A stretch of DNA of 41,111 bases from Gammaproteobacteria bacterium AqS3 (GTDB taxonomy: Bacteria; Pseudomonadota; Gammaproteobacteria; MEIF01; AqS3): assembly GCA_001750645.1 (NCBI GenBank), contig MEIF01000015.1, forward strand, positions 1 to 41,111, in the 5' to 3' direction. Of this stretch, positions 1 to 7,988 are shown piece after piece. The notes under the pieces are model-generated. The model ran no database searches. It was not told the DNA's origin and saw only the letters and a program-made list of their open reading frames with translations. Position 1 is the first letter of the stretch, and every line of letters begins with the position of its first letter. The translations under genes and the position numbers were made by a program.

Positions 1-2
1 GC

Positions 3-3000
3 GGATACTGGCGTTGCTTGCGATCGGAGGAGACAGGCGGCAGCATCTTCCTCAGCGCCGGCGGCGGCAGCATCGCCTTCATCGGCGCCCGCAGCGACCG
101 CCTGACCTTCCATGGCGACCTGACCGCCTTGGCGTCCGGGGATGTGCTGCGCCGGATATCGGACCTGGACAGCAACCCGACCGGTCCGGACACCACGCTG
201 ACCGCACAGGGCAGGGTGAGCATCAGCGCCGGCGGCGATATTCGCCTCGGTGTCGTGAAGGTGCAGAACACCCTGCATCTGCAGGCCGCCGATGTGATCG
301 ATCTCAAGAACATCAGCGCCGGCGCCCAGGCCGACGTCTCGGCCGGGGGAAGCATCCACATTTCCGGCTCGGCCAGCATCAGCCGGGCGGTGCGCATCAG
401 CGCCTCGGTGCTGCGGTTTGACGAGCCGCTCGTCGCCGGGTCGGTTTCGATCCGGGGGCAGACCCTGACCGCCCAGCTGCTGAGTGCAGCCTCGGGGGAT
501 CTCTCGGTCGTCGCCAGGGCGGCATTCACGCAGGCGGGCGGGCTGTACGCGCACCGCAACATCGACATCCGGGTCGGGACGGCGCTCGACATCAGCTACG
601 ACCAGATCAGCGCCGGCGGCAGCATCTTCCTCAGCGCCGGGGGCGGCAGCATTGCCTTCATCGGCGCCCGCAGCGACCGCCTGACCTTACATGGCGACCT
701 GACCGCCCTGGCATCCGGGGACGTGCTGCGCCGGATATCGGACCTGGACAGCAACCCGACCGGGCCGGACACCACGCTGAGTGCACAGGGCCGGGTCAGC
801 ATCAGCGCCGGCGGCGATATTCGTCTGGGCGTCGTGAAGGTGCAGGACAGTCTGCATCTGCAGGCTCAGGACGCGATCGACCTCAAGGGCGTCAGCGCCG
901 GCGCCCAGGCTGATGTCTCGGCCGGCGGCAGCGTCCACATTTCGGGCTCGGCCAGCATCAGCCGGGCGGTGCGCCTGAGCGCATCGGTGTTGAGGCTTGA
1001 TGAGCCGCTCATCGCCGGGTCGGTTTCGATCCGGGGGCAGACCCTGACCGCCCGGCTGCTGAGTGCATCTGCGGAGGATCTCTCGGTCGTCGCCGGGGCG
1101 GCATTCACCCAGGCGGGCGGGCTGTACGCGCACCGCAACATCGACATCCGGGTCGGGACGGCGCTGGACATCAGCCACGGCCAGATCAGCGCCGGCGGCA
1201 GCATCTTCCTCAGCGCCGGTGGCGGCAGCATTGCCTTCATCGGCGCCCGCAGCGAGCACATCACATTCCAGAGCGATCTGACCGCCCTGGCATCGGGCGA
1301 CATCCTGCACCGAATATCCGACCTCGACGCCAACCCGACCGGGCCGGACACCACCCTGAGTGCACAGGGCAGGGTGCGCATCAGCGCCGGCGGCGACATT
1401 CGTCTGGGCGTTCTGCGGGTGCGAAGCGATCTGCATCTTCGGGCTCAGGATGCGATTGACCTCAAGGGCGTCAGCGCCGGCGCCCAGGCCGACATCTCGG
1501 CCGGCGTGAGCGCCCACATTTCCGGCGCCGCCAGCGTCAGCCGGGCGGTGCGCATCAGCGCCTCGGTGCTGCGAATGGATGCACCGCTCATCGCCGGGTC
1601 GATCTCGATCCGGGGGGTGACCCTGATCGCCCAGCGGCTGAGCGCATTCTCCGGGGACCTCTCCGTCGACAGCGGCGTCGCACTCAGCCAGAGCGGCGGC
1701 ATGCACGCGCACCGGGACGTCTACGTCCACAGCAGCCAGGGGCTGACCGTCAGCTTTGCTGAAATCACCGCCGGCAGCAACCTCACGCTCAGCTCCGCCC
1801 GCAGAGACATCGTGCTCTTCGGACCCGCCAACGCCAGCCTGCTGGTCGGCGGCGACACCACTGTCCGGGCCGCCGGCGACGTTCTGCGCAGCGTGCCCCA
1901 ACCGGCTCCGGGCCAGGTCAATCAGGACACCACGCTCAGCTCGGGCGGTCGCATGGGGATCAGCGCCGGCGGCTCCGTTCATCTCGGCGTGCTGCAGGCG
2001 CGCAAGGAGGTGCAGATCCTCGCCGGCGAGATCTCCCTCAGGGGCGTTTCCAGCGGGGCCGAGATTTCCCTCAGCGTGGCGGCCGCACTCAGCGTGCCCA
2101 GACTCTCCGCCGCCGGAACGCTTGTCTGGCTGCAGGCCGCCGGCGGAAACATATCCGTCCAGCAGGTCGACGCCCCCGGCGGCCTGGTGTCGGTGCAGGG
2201 CTGGGGGTTCACAGCCGGCAGGATTGCGGGCGAGCGGATGACCCTCAACCTCGACCGCTTTGCGGGGCGCTTTGCCATCGCCTCCTCCCGCATCGACGGG
2301 GCGGTGTCGCTGCACGGTCGCAGCGGGCTCATGCGGCATGCGGGCGTGCTGAATCTGGCCGGAGTCCTGCTCGACGCCTTCAGCCTCAGCAGCGACGCCG
2401 TCCGGCAGATCCCCGACATCTCTGCGGCGGTGAGCATTTCGCTGCTGCGCTTCTCCGGCGGAGATCTGATGCTCAACAGCCATTCAGAAAACTGGCTGCG
2501 GACGGTGCGCGCCAGCATCGTGCTGGGCGACATCGGCATCCACAGCGGGATCGATCTGACCCTGCACAGCGATGCCGCACTTGAGGGCGGTCTGGTCTCG
2601 GCCTCAGCCGGCGGAAACCTGGCCTTTGACGCTGCCGGGGCGGTGTACAACTCACGTCAGACGGTGCGGCTCAAGGAGCTCATCGCCGAGGGCGACCTGG
2701 TCATCGGCGGGGTGGACGACCCCGAAGTTCAGGCGCTTGAGTACGGAGGCGGAAGCATCACCCTGACCCGCAACCGCGCCCTGCCCGGACGGCTGATGGG
2801 CCGGGTTGACCGCACCTGGACGCGGCGGGTCGGCGACCTTAAGACCGGCTGGTTTGAAGTGGCCGTCGGCGGGGTGGTCAGCGCCGGCGGGGCGATCAGC
2901 ATGGATGTTCAGGGCGGGGTTTCTCTGGGCGACATTCGCGCCGCCGGCGAGGCCGTGATCCGCACCGGCCGGACGCTCGCGGACGGCTCGGTGCAGGGCA

Positions 3001-3578
3001 TAGGCGCCCACGGCGGAGTGCTGGCCGGGCACATCCAGGCCGAGACGCTGATCCTGGGGGTGCGCCAGTGGGGGGCGACGGTTGAGCATCTCAATATCTC
3101 GCAGAGCATTGAGCTCGACGCCGCCCGCGCCCGCATGCACGGGACGGTTGCCGGCGTCTTCGGCGAGAACGCCCAGCACTACGCCACCATTCCGAGCCCG
3201 AAATACATCGGGCCTTACCAGCTCAACGGAGCGCACATCTTTGGCCACCGCCAGCGGGGCCTGGACCGCACCGATTTGGCGGGTGCGGAGCAGGGCAGGG
3301 TGCGGTTCGTCAGCCTCTACTTCAATGAGGGCCTGCGCTTTTCCGACTACCGTCAGAATGTCCTGCGCCATCAGGGGCAGACCGGCAGGACGTTCCACCT
3401 GCCGAGCGAGGAGTCCAGGGCGCTCTGGCGGGTTCACAAAATCTGGGTTGAGCCCCAGTTGGCGCGCGAGCTGAACCTCAAGGGCGAAATGTTCCTCGTC
3501 AACCCCAGGCTGCCGGAGCGTTCGGAGCAGCTGCGGAAGCGCTTCGAGGACCAGGACGGGCCGGGACACTCGCCTTAG
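3..3578 (+). CDS. Large repetitive beta-helix adhesin-like protein, 5' end missing
   Basis: The reading frame is open from base 3 to a TAG stop, about 1190 codons, so the gene probably begins outside the window; a TTG at 18 is the only early start-like codon and is not convincing. The protein is rich in Gly, Ala, Ser and short alternating hydrophobic stretches such as SAGGSIFLSAGGG, the pattern of filamentous-haemagglutinin-like right-handed beta-helices. Three near-identical 193-residue repeats are followed by a degenerate fourth and then by non-repeated beta-helix-like sequence. The last 140 residues or so are different: more charged and aromatic (around YIGPYQLNGAHIFG) and possibly globular. 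No C-terminal beta-barrel or LPXTG-type anchor is seen, so two-partner secretion is possible, but the N-terminal secretion domain cannot be checked. Cell-surface or secreted adhesion is inferred from composition only. Confidence 0.7.
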   Translation, partial: GYWRCLRSEETGGSIFLSAGGGSIAFIGARSDRLTFHGDLTALASGDVLRRISDLDSNPTGPDTTLTAQGRVSISAGGDIRLGVVKVQNTLHLQAADVIDLKNISAGAQADVSAGGSIHISGSASISRAVRISASVLRFDEPLVAGSVSIRGQTLTAQLLSAASGDLSVVARAAFTQAGGLYAHRNIDIRVGTALDISYDQISAGGSIFLSAGGGSIAFIGARSDRLTLHGDLTALASGDVLRRISDLDSNPTGPDTTLSAQGRVSISAGGDIRLGVVKVQDSLHLQAQDAIDLKGVSAGAQADVSAGGSVHISGSASISRAVRLSASVLRLDEPLIAGSVSIRGQTLTARLLSASAEDLSVVAGAAFTQAGGLYAHRNIDIRVGTALDISHGQISAGGSIFLSAGGGSIAFIGARSEHITFQSDLTALASGDILHRISDLDANPTGPDTTLSAQGRVRISAGGDIRLGVLRVRSDLHLRAQDAIDLKGVSAGAQADISAGVSAHISGAASVSRAVRISASVLRMDAPLIAGSISIRGVTLIAQRLSAFSGDLSVDSGVALSQSGGMHAHRDVYVHSSQGLTVSFAEITAGSNLTLSSARRDIVLFGPANASLLVGGDTTVRAAGDVLRSVPQPAPGQVNQDTTLSSGGRMGISAGGSVHLGVLQARKEVQILAGEISLRGVSSGAEISLSVAAALSVPRLSAAGTLVWLQAAGGNISVQQVDAPGGLVSVQGWGFTAGRIAGERMTLNLDRFAGRFAIASSRIDGAVSLHGRSGLMRHAGVLNLAGVLLDAFSLSSDAVRQIPDISAAVSISLLRFSGGDLMLNSHSENWLRTVRASIVLGDIGIHSGIDLTLHSDAALEGGLVSASAGGNLAFDAAGAVYNSRQTVRLKELIAEGDLVIGGVDDPEVQALEYGGGSITLTRNRALPGRLMGRVDRTWTRRVGDLKTGWFEVAVGGVVSAGGAISMDVQGGVSLGDIRAAGEAVIRTGRTLADGSVQGIGAHGGVLAGHIQAETLILGVRQWGATVEHLNISQSIELDAARARMHGTVAGVFGENAQHYATIPSPKYIGPYQLNGAHIFGHRQRGLDRTDLAGAEQGRVRFVSLYFNEGLRFSDYRQNVLRHQGQTGRTFHLPSEESRALWRVHKIWVEPQLARELNLKGEMFLVNPRLPERSEQLRKRFEDQDGPGHSP
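36..1772 (+). repeat. Three 579-bp tandem repeats inside the adhesin gene
   Basis: The string ggcggcagcatcttcc recurs at 36, 615 and 1194, an exact spacing of 579 bp (193 codons). The copies are very similar along their length at DNA level, with third-position and a few coding changes. A degenerate fourth copy begins at 1773, keeping the same phase, and fades after roughly 330 bp. The repeats preserve frame, as expected for unequal crossing-over within a surface protein. Confidence 0.9.
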
Positions 3579-3580
3579 AA

Positions 3581-3623
3581 CCAACCTGAGACACCCGTCC
3601 CAACCGCAGAATTCGGATGCAAT
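3581..3623 (+). repeat. Left copy of 43-bp imperfect direct repeat flanking the defence island
   Basis: This segment starts two bases after the adhesin stop codon. It aligns without gaps to 11069-11111 with 31 of 43 positions identical, including a shared cctgagacac block and a shared atgcaat end. The other copy sits just before rplM on the far side of the AT-rich island. Confidence 0.55.
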
Positions 3624-3665
3624 CAAGTCAGTGCTTTCAAAAAGGTTATGGCTGACTGTCTGTGG

Positions 3666-6347
3666 CTACCTGGCAGTTTGGGTGCATTTTGCTATGAGGC
3701 CAGAGAGCGAGGCGCTTTCTGTGATGTTGTTTTGACCAATCAGCAGGTAGCGCCATTTTTTCTTGCCCTGTTCCTTCGCAAACTTATTTGCCAGATCAAC
3801 CCAATGGCATGCAGCGTCGCGTTTTTTTTGAACATCGGAGTCTGCAAGGTCTTTGTCGGCTTTTATCTCGACAATTAGCTTTTCCGTCTTCGTCTCGACA
3901 ATGAAATCCGGCTCGTATTTTTTCCCGCCTTCCCAGGTTATCTCAATGCTCCGAGAGGAGGGGCGCATCCACAGATTGACTTCCGAGGTGTGCTTGTCTA
4001 TCAAAACAGCAAATTGTCGTTCCGGGTCAGAGTCAAATTTATAAAACAGGCTGCAGGCTTTGTCAGAGAAACCTTCGAATATATATTTTCGAGTCTCCGA
4101 GAGAGGTGCGACAGAATTAGAAAAATCTTGAATATGATCTTTGCTGGGAGCGGTCAGAATTTCACCTGTTTCCACTTGATAAGCACGCACCAAGTGCGTA
4201 TCAAACTCGGTTTTTGTTTCCCATACATGCTCCTGCATTTGGCCGAAAACCTCTTTCGCCATTTGGGAGCCATAAGCCAAGCAAACGTTTTCAACTTCTT
4301 TTTTGGTATTGAGGTATGACTTTAAGTGAGCAATCATTTGGCCTGCCAGTTTATTTAGAAGTTCAGCGTGTGCGTCATAGTCGATTTCATCAAAGTCTAT
4401 TAGGTGTCGGACGATGTAGTTTTCAAGCAGTTCTTCCTCTGATGTGCTTTCTGGCCGTGCCAGGTAGCTGCGCGCCTCTGTTCTGAGCTGCGTTATCTGA
4501 ATATCATCGTCAATGGGCTGGAAGTTAATATGCTCGAGGTTTTCAAGATCAAAATTGTTAAACCCGAAGTTTACGTGATCTTTTGGCACGACAGTAATGT
4601 GTGGTATTTCGATGGTTTTTTGCACAAAGTGCTCAATCCCGCTTGAGACGATGGCGGCGATATCCGGTGTGCCTTCCAATCCCTCCAGGGTTCTCTGTTC
4701 TGGCATCGTGAGCTCGGTCACAGTCTGGGCAATTTCTTGCTGAACTTCTGGCTGAGTCAGATCCCTTAATCCTCCGCTCATGCGTGTTTCCATCTGTTTG
4801 AGCACGTCTAACAAAGTGCCATGAATTTTTTGTTTCTCGTTAAGGATTTGAGAAGAAAGACTGTCAGCTTGCGTCTCGTCTGAAGGCCCCTTTAATCGGT
4901 TTTCGAAAGTAGGTTTGGATTCTTTGACGATTGGATCGGTTGCAGCGATATCTCCACCATCGCCCACGGTTATGGCCTTTATCCGCACCAGTGAATCCGC
5001 TTCCCGAGCCTTGGCAATGACTGCGTCAAAACGGTCATGTGCAATGATTTTCAGGCCATCTACAGCCTCATCGCCAACCCGATGTCCATAGGGCAGCCTC
5101 AAGCCTCGCCCCAGTGTTTGTTCAGTCAGTATGTCGGAGGCGGAAGCTCGGAGCGGCACAATGGTGTATAGGTTGTTGACATCCCAGCCCTCTTTAAGTT
5201 TGTTTACATGGATGACAATTTCCGTATTCGGGTCTCGCTCCACTGCCAGCAGGCGCTCGGTTGCTTCATCGCTCTCCTCGCCCCTTGTTTTGGAATGCAC
5301 TTCAATGACCTTGCCAGCGTATCGCCCGTTGAAAAACTGTTCAGATGTGATGAACTGGCGAAGATCAGAAGCATGATGGGTATCTTGTGCAACCACAAGG
5401 ATGAAAGGATGAATCTCAGGCTGGCCAGTATTTCGAGCAAATTGAATAAGTTTCGCCTTGACATCCTCATGACAGTGAACCGCATCCTCCAGCTTGATCT
5501 TTTCCAGCTGCTCTGCACTCACCGATGAGGAATCAAAATTCTGCCGCGTGACAACGGCTGGTTCTTTCACGAATCCATCGGCCATGGCGTTGCCCAGGCC
5601 ATATTCATAGATCACATTTTGGAAGGACTTTGATTTGCTGCCCACTGATTTTGGCGTTGCCGTCAATTCAAGGCCGAGTATGGGCTGCAGCTCCTTGATG
5701 CTATTGAAAGCGGCTTTGGCACGATATCTGTGCGCCTCATCCATCAACATGACGAGATCCGGCAGGCCGGCCAAATATTCGAAATAACTCTCTCCGATAA
5801 TTTCGTGCATTTTGCGCATTTTGCCCTTGCCTTTGTTGATTTTGTCGATGTTGAAGATATTGATGATGACTCCTGAACCCAGCATATCCGAGCCCTGAAC
5901 ACCATGCCCCTGCTCCCAGGTATCGCCCGTGACGATCAAGGGCGGCTTTTGTGCAAATTCTGAAACGCCCTTGAAAACATATTTGGATGTGCCCTGGGAA
6001 AAATCTGTGATCAGTTTGCTATAGATCGTGGTGTTAGGAGCCAGAACGAAAAAGTGATTTGATTTTCTTGTCTGGACTAAGTAACTAATAAAAGCCCCCA
6101 TCAGGCGAGTTTTTCCGACGCCGGTTGCCACCGCAAAACAGAGGGAGGGAAAACCACGCTCGAAATCTTTGACATTTTCATAGCGTGACTGGATGGCCGC
6201 AAGCTGGGCTTGTAGATCAGGTGTTTTGCTCAGCTCAATGTTATTAACCACCTGACCAAGAATGTCCAAGGACTTCTCCTGCGGAGAGCGGAGCGACATG
6301 CGCTGAGTCAATTGTTTGCGGATTTGTTTTTCATTGATTAGGTTCAT
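3666..6347 (-). CDS. res: Type III restriction enzyme Res subunit (SF2 helicase with PD-(D/E)XK nuclease)
   Basis: This is the ATP-dependent restriction subunit that would work with the Mod protein encoded just upstream. The 893-residue protein has a superfamily 2 helicase core: Walker A ATGVGKT at 74-80, DEAH box at 203-206, a TATP motif near 230, and a late QTLGRGLRLP motif VI. Near the C terminus, PDF at about 813 followed by EIK at 827-829 forms a PD-(D/E)XK nuclease signature, so both activities look intact. The start ATG overlaps the stop of the Mod C-terminal fragment by 4 bp, showing an operon transcribed snf2-mod-res. Base composition is clearly more AT-rich than the surrounding housekeeping genes, which suggests horizontal acquisition. 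It lies convergent to the adhesin gene. Confidence 0.9.
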   Translation of the reverse strand: MNLINEKQIRKQLTQRMSLRSPQEKSLDILGQVVNNIELSKTPDLQAQLAAIQSRYENVKDFERGFPSLCFAVATGVGKTRLMGAFISYLVQTRKSNHFFVLAPNTTIYSKLITDFSQGTSKYVFKGVSEFAQKPPLIVTGDTWEQGHGVQGSDMLGSGVIINIFNIDKINKGKGKMRKMHEIIGESYFEYLAGLPDLVMLMDEAHRYRAKAAFNSIKELQPILGLELTATPKSVGSKSKSFQNVIYEYGLGNAMADGFVKEPAVVTRQNFDSSSVSAEQLEKIKLEDAVHCHEDVKAKLIQFARNTGQPEIHPFILVVAQDTHHASDLRQFITSEQFFNGRYAGKVIEVHSKTRGEESDEATERLLAVERDPNTEIVIHVNKLKEGWDVNNLYTIVPLRASASDILTEQTLGRGLRLPYGHRVGDEAVDGLKIIAHDRFDAVIAKAREADSLVRIKAITVGDGGDIAATDPIVKESKPTFENRLKGPSDETQADSLSSQILNEKQKIHGTLLDVLKQMETRMSGGLRDLTQPEVQQEIAQTVTELTMPEQRTLEGLEGTPDIAAIVSSGIEHFVQKTIEIPHITVVPKDHVNFGFNNFDLENLEHINFQPIDDDIQITQLRTEARSYLARPESTSEEELLENYIVRHLIDFDEIDYDAHAELLNKLAGQMIAHLKSYLNTKKEVENVCLAYGSQMAKEVFGQMQEHVWETKTEFDTHLVRAYQVETGEILTAPSKDHIQDFSNSVAPLSETRKYIFEGFSDKACSLFYKFDSDPERQFAVLIDKHTSEVNLWMRPSSRSIEITWEGGKKYEPDFIVETKTEKLIVEIKADKDLADSDVQKKRDAACHWVDLANKFAKEQGKKKWRYLLIGQNNITESASLSGLIAKCTQTAR

Positions 6348-6829
6348 GAGCTGTCCCTCTTGTTTCGCCGTGAAGATGCCAAGAGAGGCAAGTCGGCATG
6401 CTCATCAGCCATGGGCAGATTGGCCACATTCAGACTGTAATCATCGTGCGCCCATTCGCATTTCTTTAATACGGCGCGGGGAATCTTCTCTATTGTCAGA
6501 TTGTGATATGCGTCTGCCTTTCCCTTAAAGGCCTTGCAGCAGATCTTCAGTGTGCGTTCAGCCCCGACATCGGCGGAAAGTTTTGTCAATGCACCCTGAG
6601 TAAGCGCACGAGTTGTCACATATATAAAGTCGTTTTCGGTTGAGTGCCCGTGCTGCCAATATGTGGCTTGATCAAGCGAGGGGGCGTAGGTGAAGCCCAT
6701 CAACTTGCATACGGCCTCTGCCAGCATAACGGGGTTGTATTTTTTATTGATTACCCAATTGCCGTAAGCATCTTTTTCAAGCAGGGACGGTGCTAATGCG
6801 TAATAGCGGAATCCCCCCCCTTCCTCCAA
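6344..6829 (-). CDS. C-terminal fragment of type III Mod DNA methyltransferase (downstream of frameshift)
   Basis: The reading frame of 161 codons continues the methyltransferase after the G8 tract. It contains GGGFRYYALAPSLLEKD, which I recognise as the usual segment following the methylase core in this Mod family, and then a conserved-looking tail ending close to the res start. In an uninterrupted gene it would be fused to the upstream frame. The ATG at 6829 could in principle start a separate polypeptide, but it lies in the overlap with the upstream part and has no clear ribosome site. It is best regarded as the 3' part of one mod gene that is out of frame in this sequence. Its stop overlaps the start of res by 4 bp. 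Confidence 0.8.
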   Translation of the reverse strand: MEEGGGFRYYALAPSLLEKDAYGNWVINKKYNPVMLAEAVCKLMGFTYAPSLDQATYWQHGHSTENDFIYVTTRALTQGALTKLSADVGAERTLKICCKAFKGKADAYHNLTIEKIPRAVLKKCEWAHDDYSLNVANLPMADEHADLPLLASSRRNKRDSS

Positions 6830-7983
6830 TTCGCAGTTTTTGTGATCCCGCCTTGATCCTCGCCGTCAATTACTTTGCGTAGGCGAGGGACAATATGTGT
6901 GTCACAGTGCTTACCCAGCTCCACCATAATCCAGCGTCGTCTCATTTTGTGGGCGACGGCACCGGTTGTGCCCGATCCTGCAAAAGAGTCGAGAATAAGA
7001 TCACCTTCGTCAGAACATAGTTGCAAAATACGTTCAACCAGGTTCTCAGGCTTGGGATTAGTAAAAGGACTGCTTCTGAATAATTTTTTAGAATGTTGAG
7101 TTGCATTCGTTGTGGCATCTAGGTCGTTCCACAAAGTAGTTGAAACACGTCCTCTTTGAGATGCTTCCGATAGGAATCTTTTCCGTTGGGGGGCTGATTT
7201 GCCGTGTTTTCCGAAAACAATTCTATTGTCCTTTAATAATTTTTGAAATTTATTGAAATCATTTTTCCAACTGGATCCTTTTTTAGGTAAATAGACTTCA
7301 CCTGTATTTGGATTAACTATTTCATATTGCTGATTTGGACGCCACCCTCCCACCTGAAACGGGTCGGCCTTCCAAGGCCCTCGGGGGTCATTATCTGGGT
7401 TTGAGAAGCCTTCTCCTGGCTCGGGCAACCTAAAATGTTCTCTGTTCTTAATCCAATATTGTTTTTCTTTAAAGTAAAGCAAGCAGTGAGTGTGAGCGCC
7501 GGAAATTAAGGCTGTATTGGTGACAGATTTAGTGGAATTCCAAATAATATCAGCCACAAAATTTTTTCTTCCGAATATTTCGTCACATAGCACCTTGAGG
7601 TAATGCGCTTCATTGTCATCTATGGTAATCCACAGCGAACCGTCTTCTGCCAACAGGTTTCTCAGCACCTCCAAACGGTCGCGCATAAGCCCTAGCCAGA
7701 TGGAGTGCTCCAGGCCATCATCGTAGTGTTCAAAAGCGCTGCCTGTGTTGTATGGGGGATCAATGAAAATACATTTCACTTTTCCAGCGTAATCAGATTC
7801 CAATGCTTTGAGTGCCAAAAGGTTGTCACCCTTGATCAAAATATTGTCAAAAATATCGTCATCGCTGCAACGCTCGGCAGCATGGTAGGATTTCTCAGGG
7901 TCTTCAATCAGCACGCGCGGTTCTAGTTTGGCGCGCTTGTCTTTGCCGATCCACGTGAGTTCCAGTTTTTGTTTATTTGCCAT
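6793..7983 (-). CDS. mod: Type III-like DNA methyltransferase Mod, N-terminal part with complete methylase core
   Basis: This is a DNA N6-adenine or N4-cytosine methyltransferase, the modification and specificity subunit of the system. From the ATG at 7983 it reads MANKQKLELTWIGK, a typical family start; the frame extends upstream to a TTG, but that lies inside the helicase gene. Motif IV DPPYNTG is at 75-81 and the AdoMet-binding motif FAGSGTTG is at 334-341. This order (catalytic motif first, target-recognition region between) defines a beta-class enzyme, as in type III Mods. The core is followed by a frameshift in a G8 run and an early stop after 396 residues, whereas the rejoined protein would be about 550. 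The start lies 5 bp after the helicase stop. The stretch between the motifs looks especially AT-rich. Confidence 0.88.
   Translation of the reverse strand: MANKQKLELTWIGKDKRAKLEPRVLIEDPEKSYHAAERCSDDDIFDNILIKGDNLLALKALESDYAGKVKCIFIDPPYNTGSAFEHYDDGLEHSIWLGLMRDRLEVLRNLLAEDGSLWITIDDNEAHYLKVLCDEIFGRKNFVADIIWNSTKSVTNTALISGAHTHCLLYFKEKQYWIKNREHFRLPEPGEGFSNPDNDPRGPWKADPFQVGGWRPNQQYEIVNPNTGEVYLPKKGSSWKNDFNKFQKLLKDNRIVFGKHGKSAPQRKRFLSEASQRGRVSTTLWNDLDATTNATQHSKKLFRSSPFTNPKPENLVERILQLCSDEGDLILDSFAGSGTTGAVAHKMRRRWIMVELGKHCDTHIVPRLRKVIDGEDQGGITKTANWRKGGDSAITH
6813..6820 (-). repeat. Homopolymeric G8 tract at the mod frameshift
   Basis: Eight C on the plus strand (eight G on the coding strand) lie exactly where the Mod reading frame breaks. 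With eight G the upstream frame reads WRKGGDSAITH and stops. With nine (or six) G it would read WRKGGGFRYY (or WRKGGFRYY) and continue to the res junction. Nine keeps the usual spacing between the W and FRYY that I recall for the family. Confidence 0.85.
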
Positions 7984-7988
7984 GACTG

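Noticed and set aside
36-2351. CRISPR array
   Set aside because: The repeat unit is 579 bp, continuous, in frame and coding; there are no short direct repeats with unique spacers.
687-2483. Long open frames antisense to the adhesin
   Set aside because: The repeats and high GC keep the opposite strand free of stops; the translations are low-complexity (Asp/Ala/Gly/His-rich) and show no motif, while the plus-strand frame has a clear repeat structure.
3579-3665. Intrinsic terminator between the adhesin and res
   Set aside because: Short inverted matches around gtcag/ctgac exist, but no stable stem with a T run is present.
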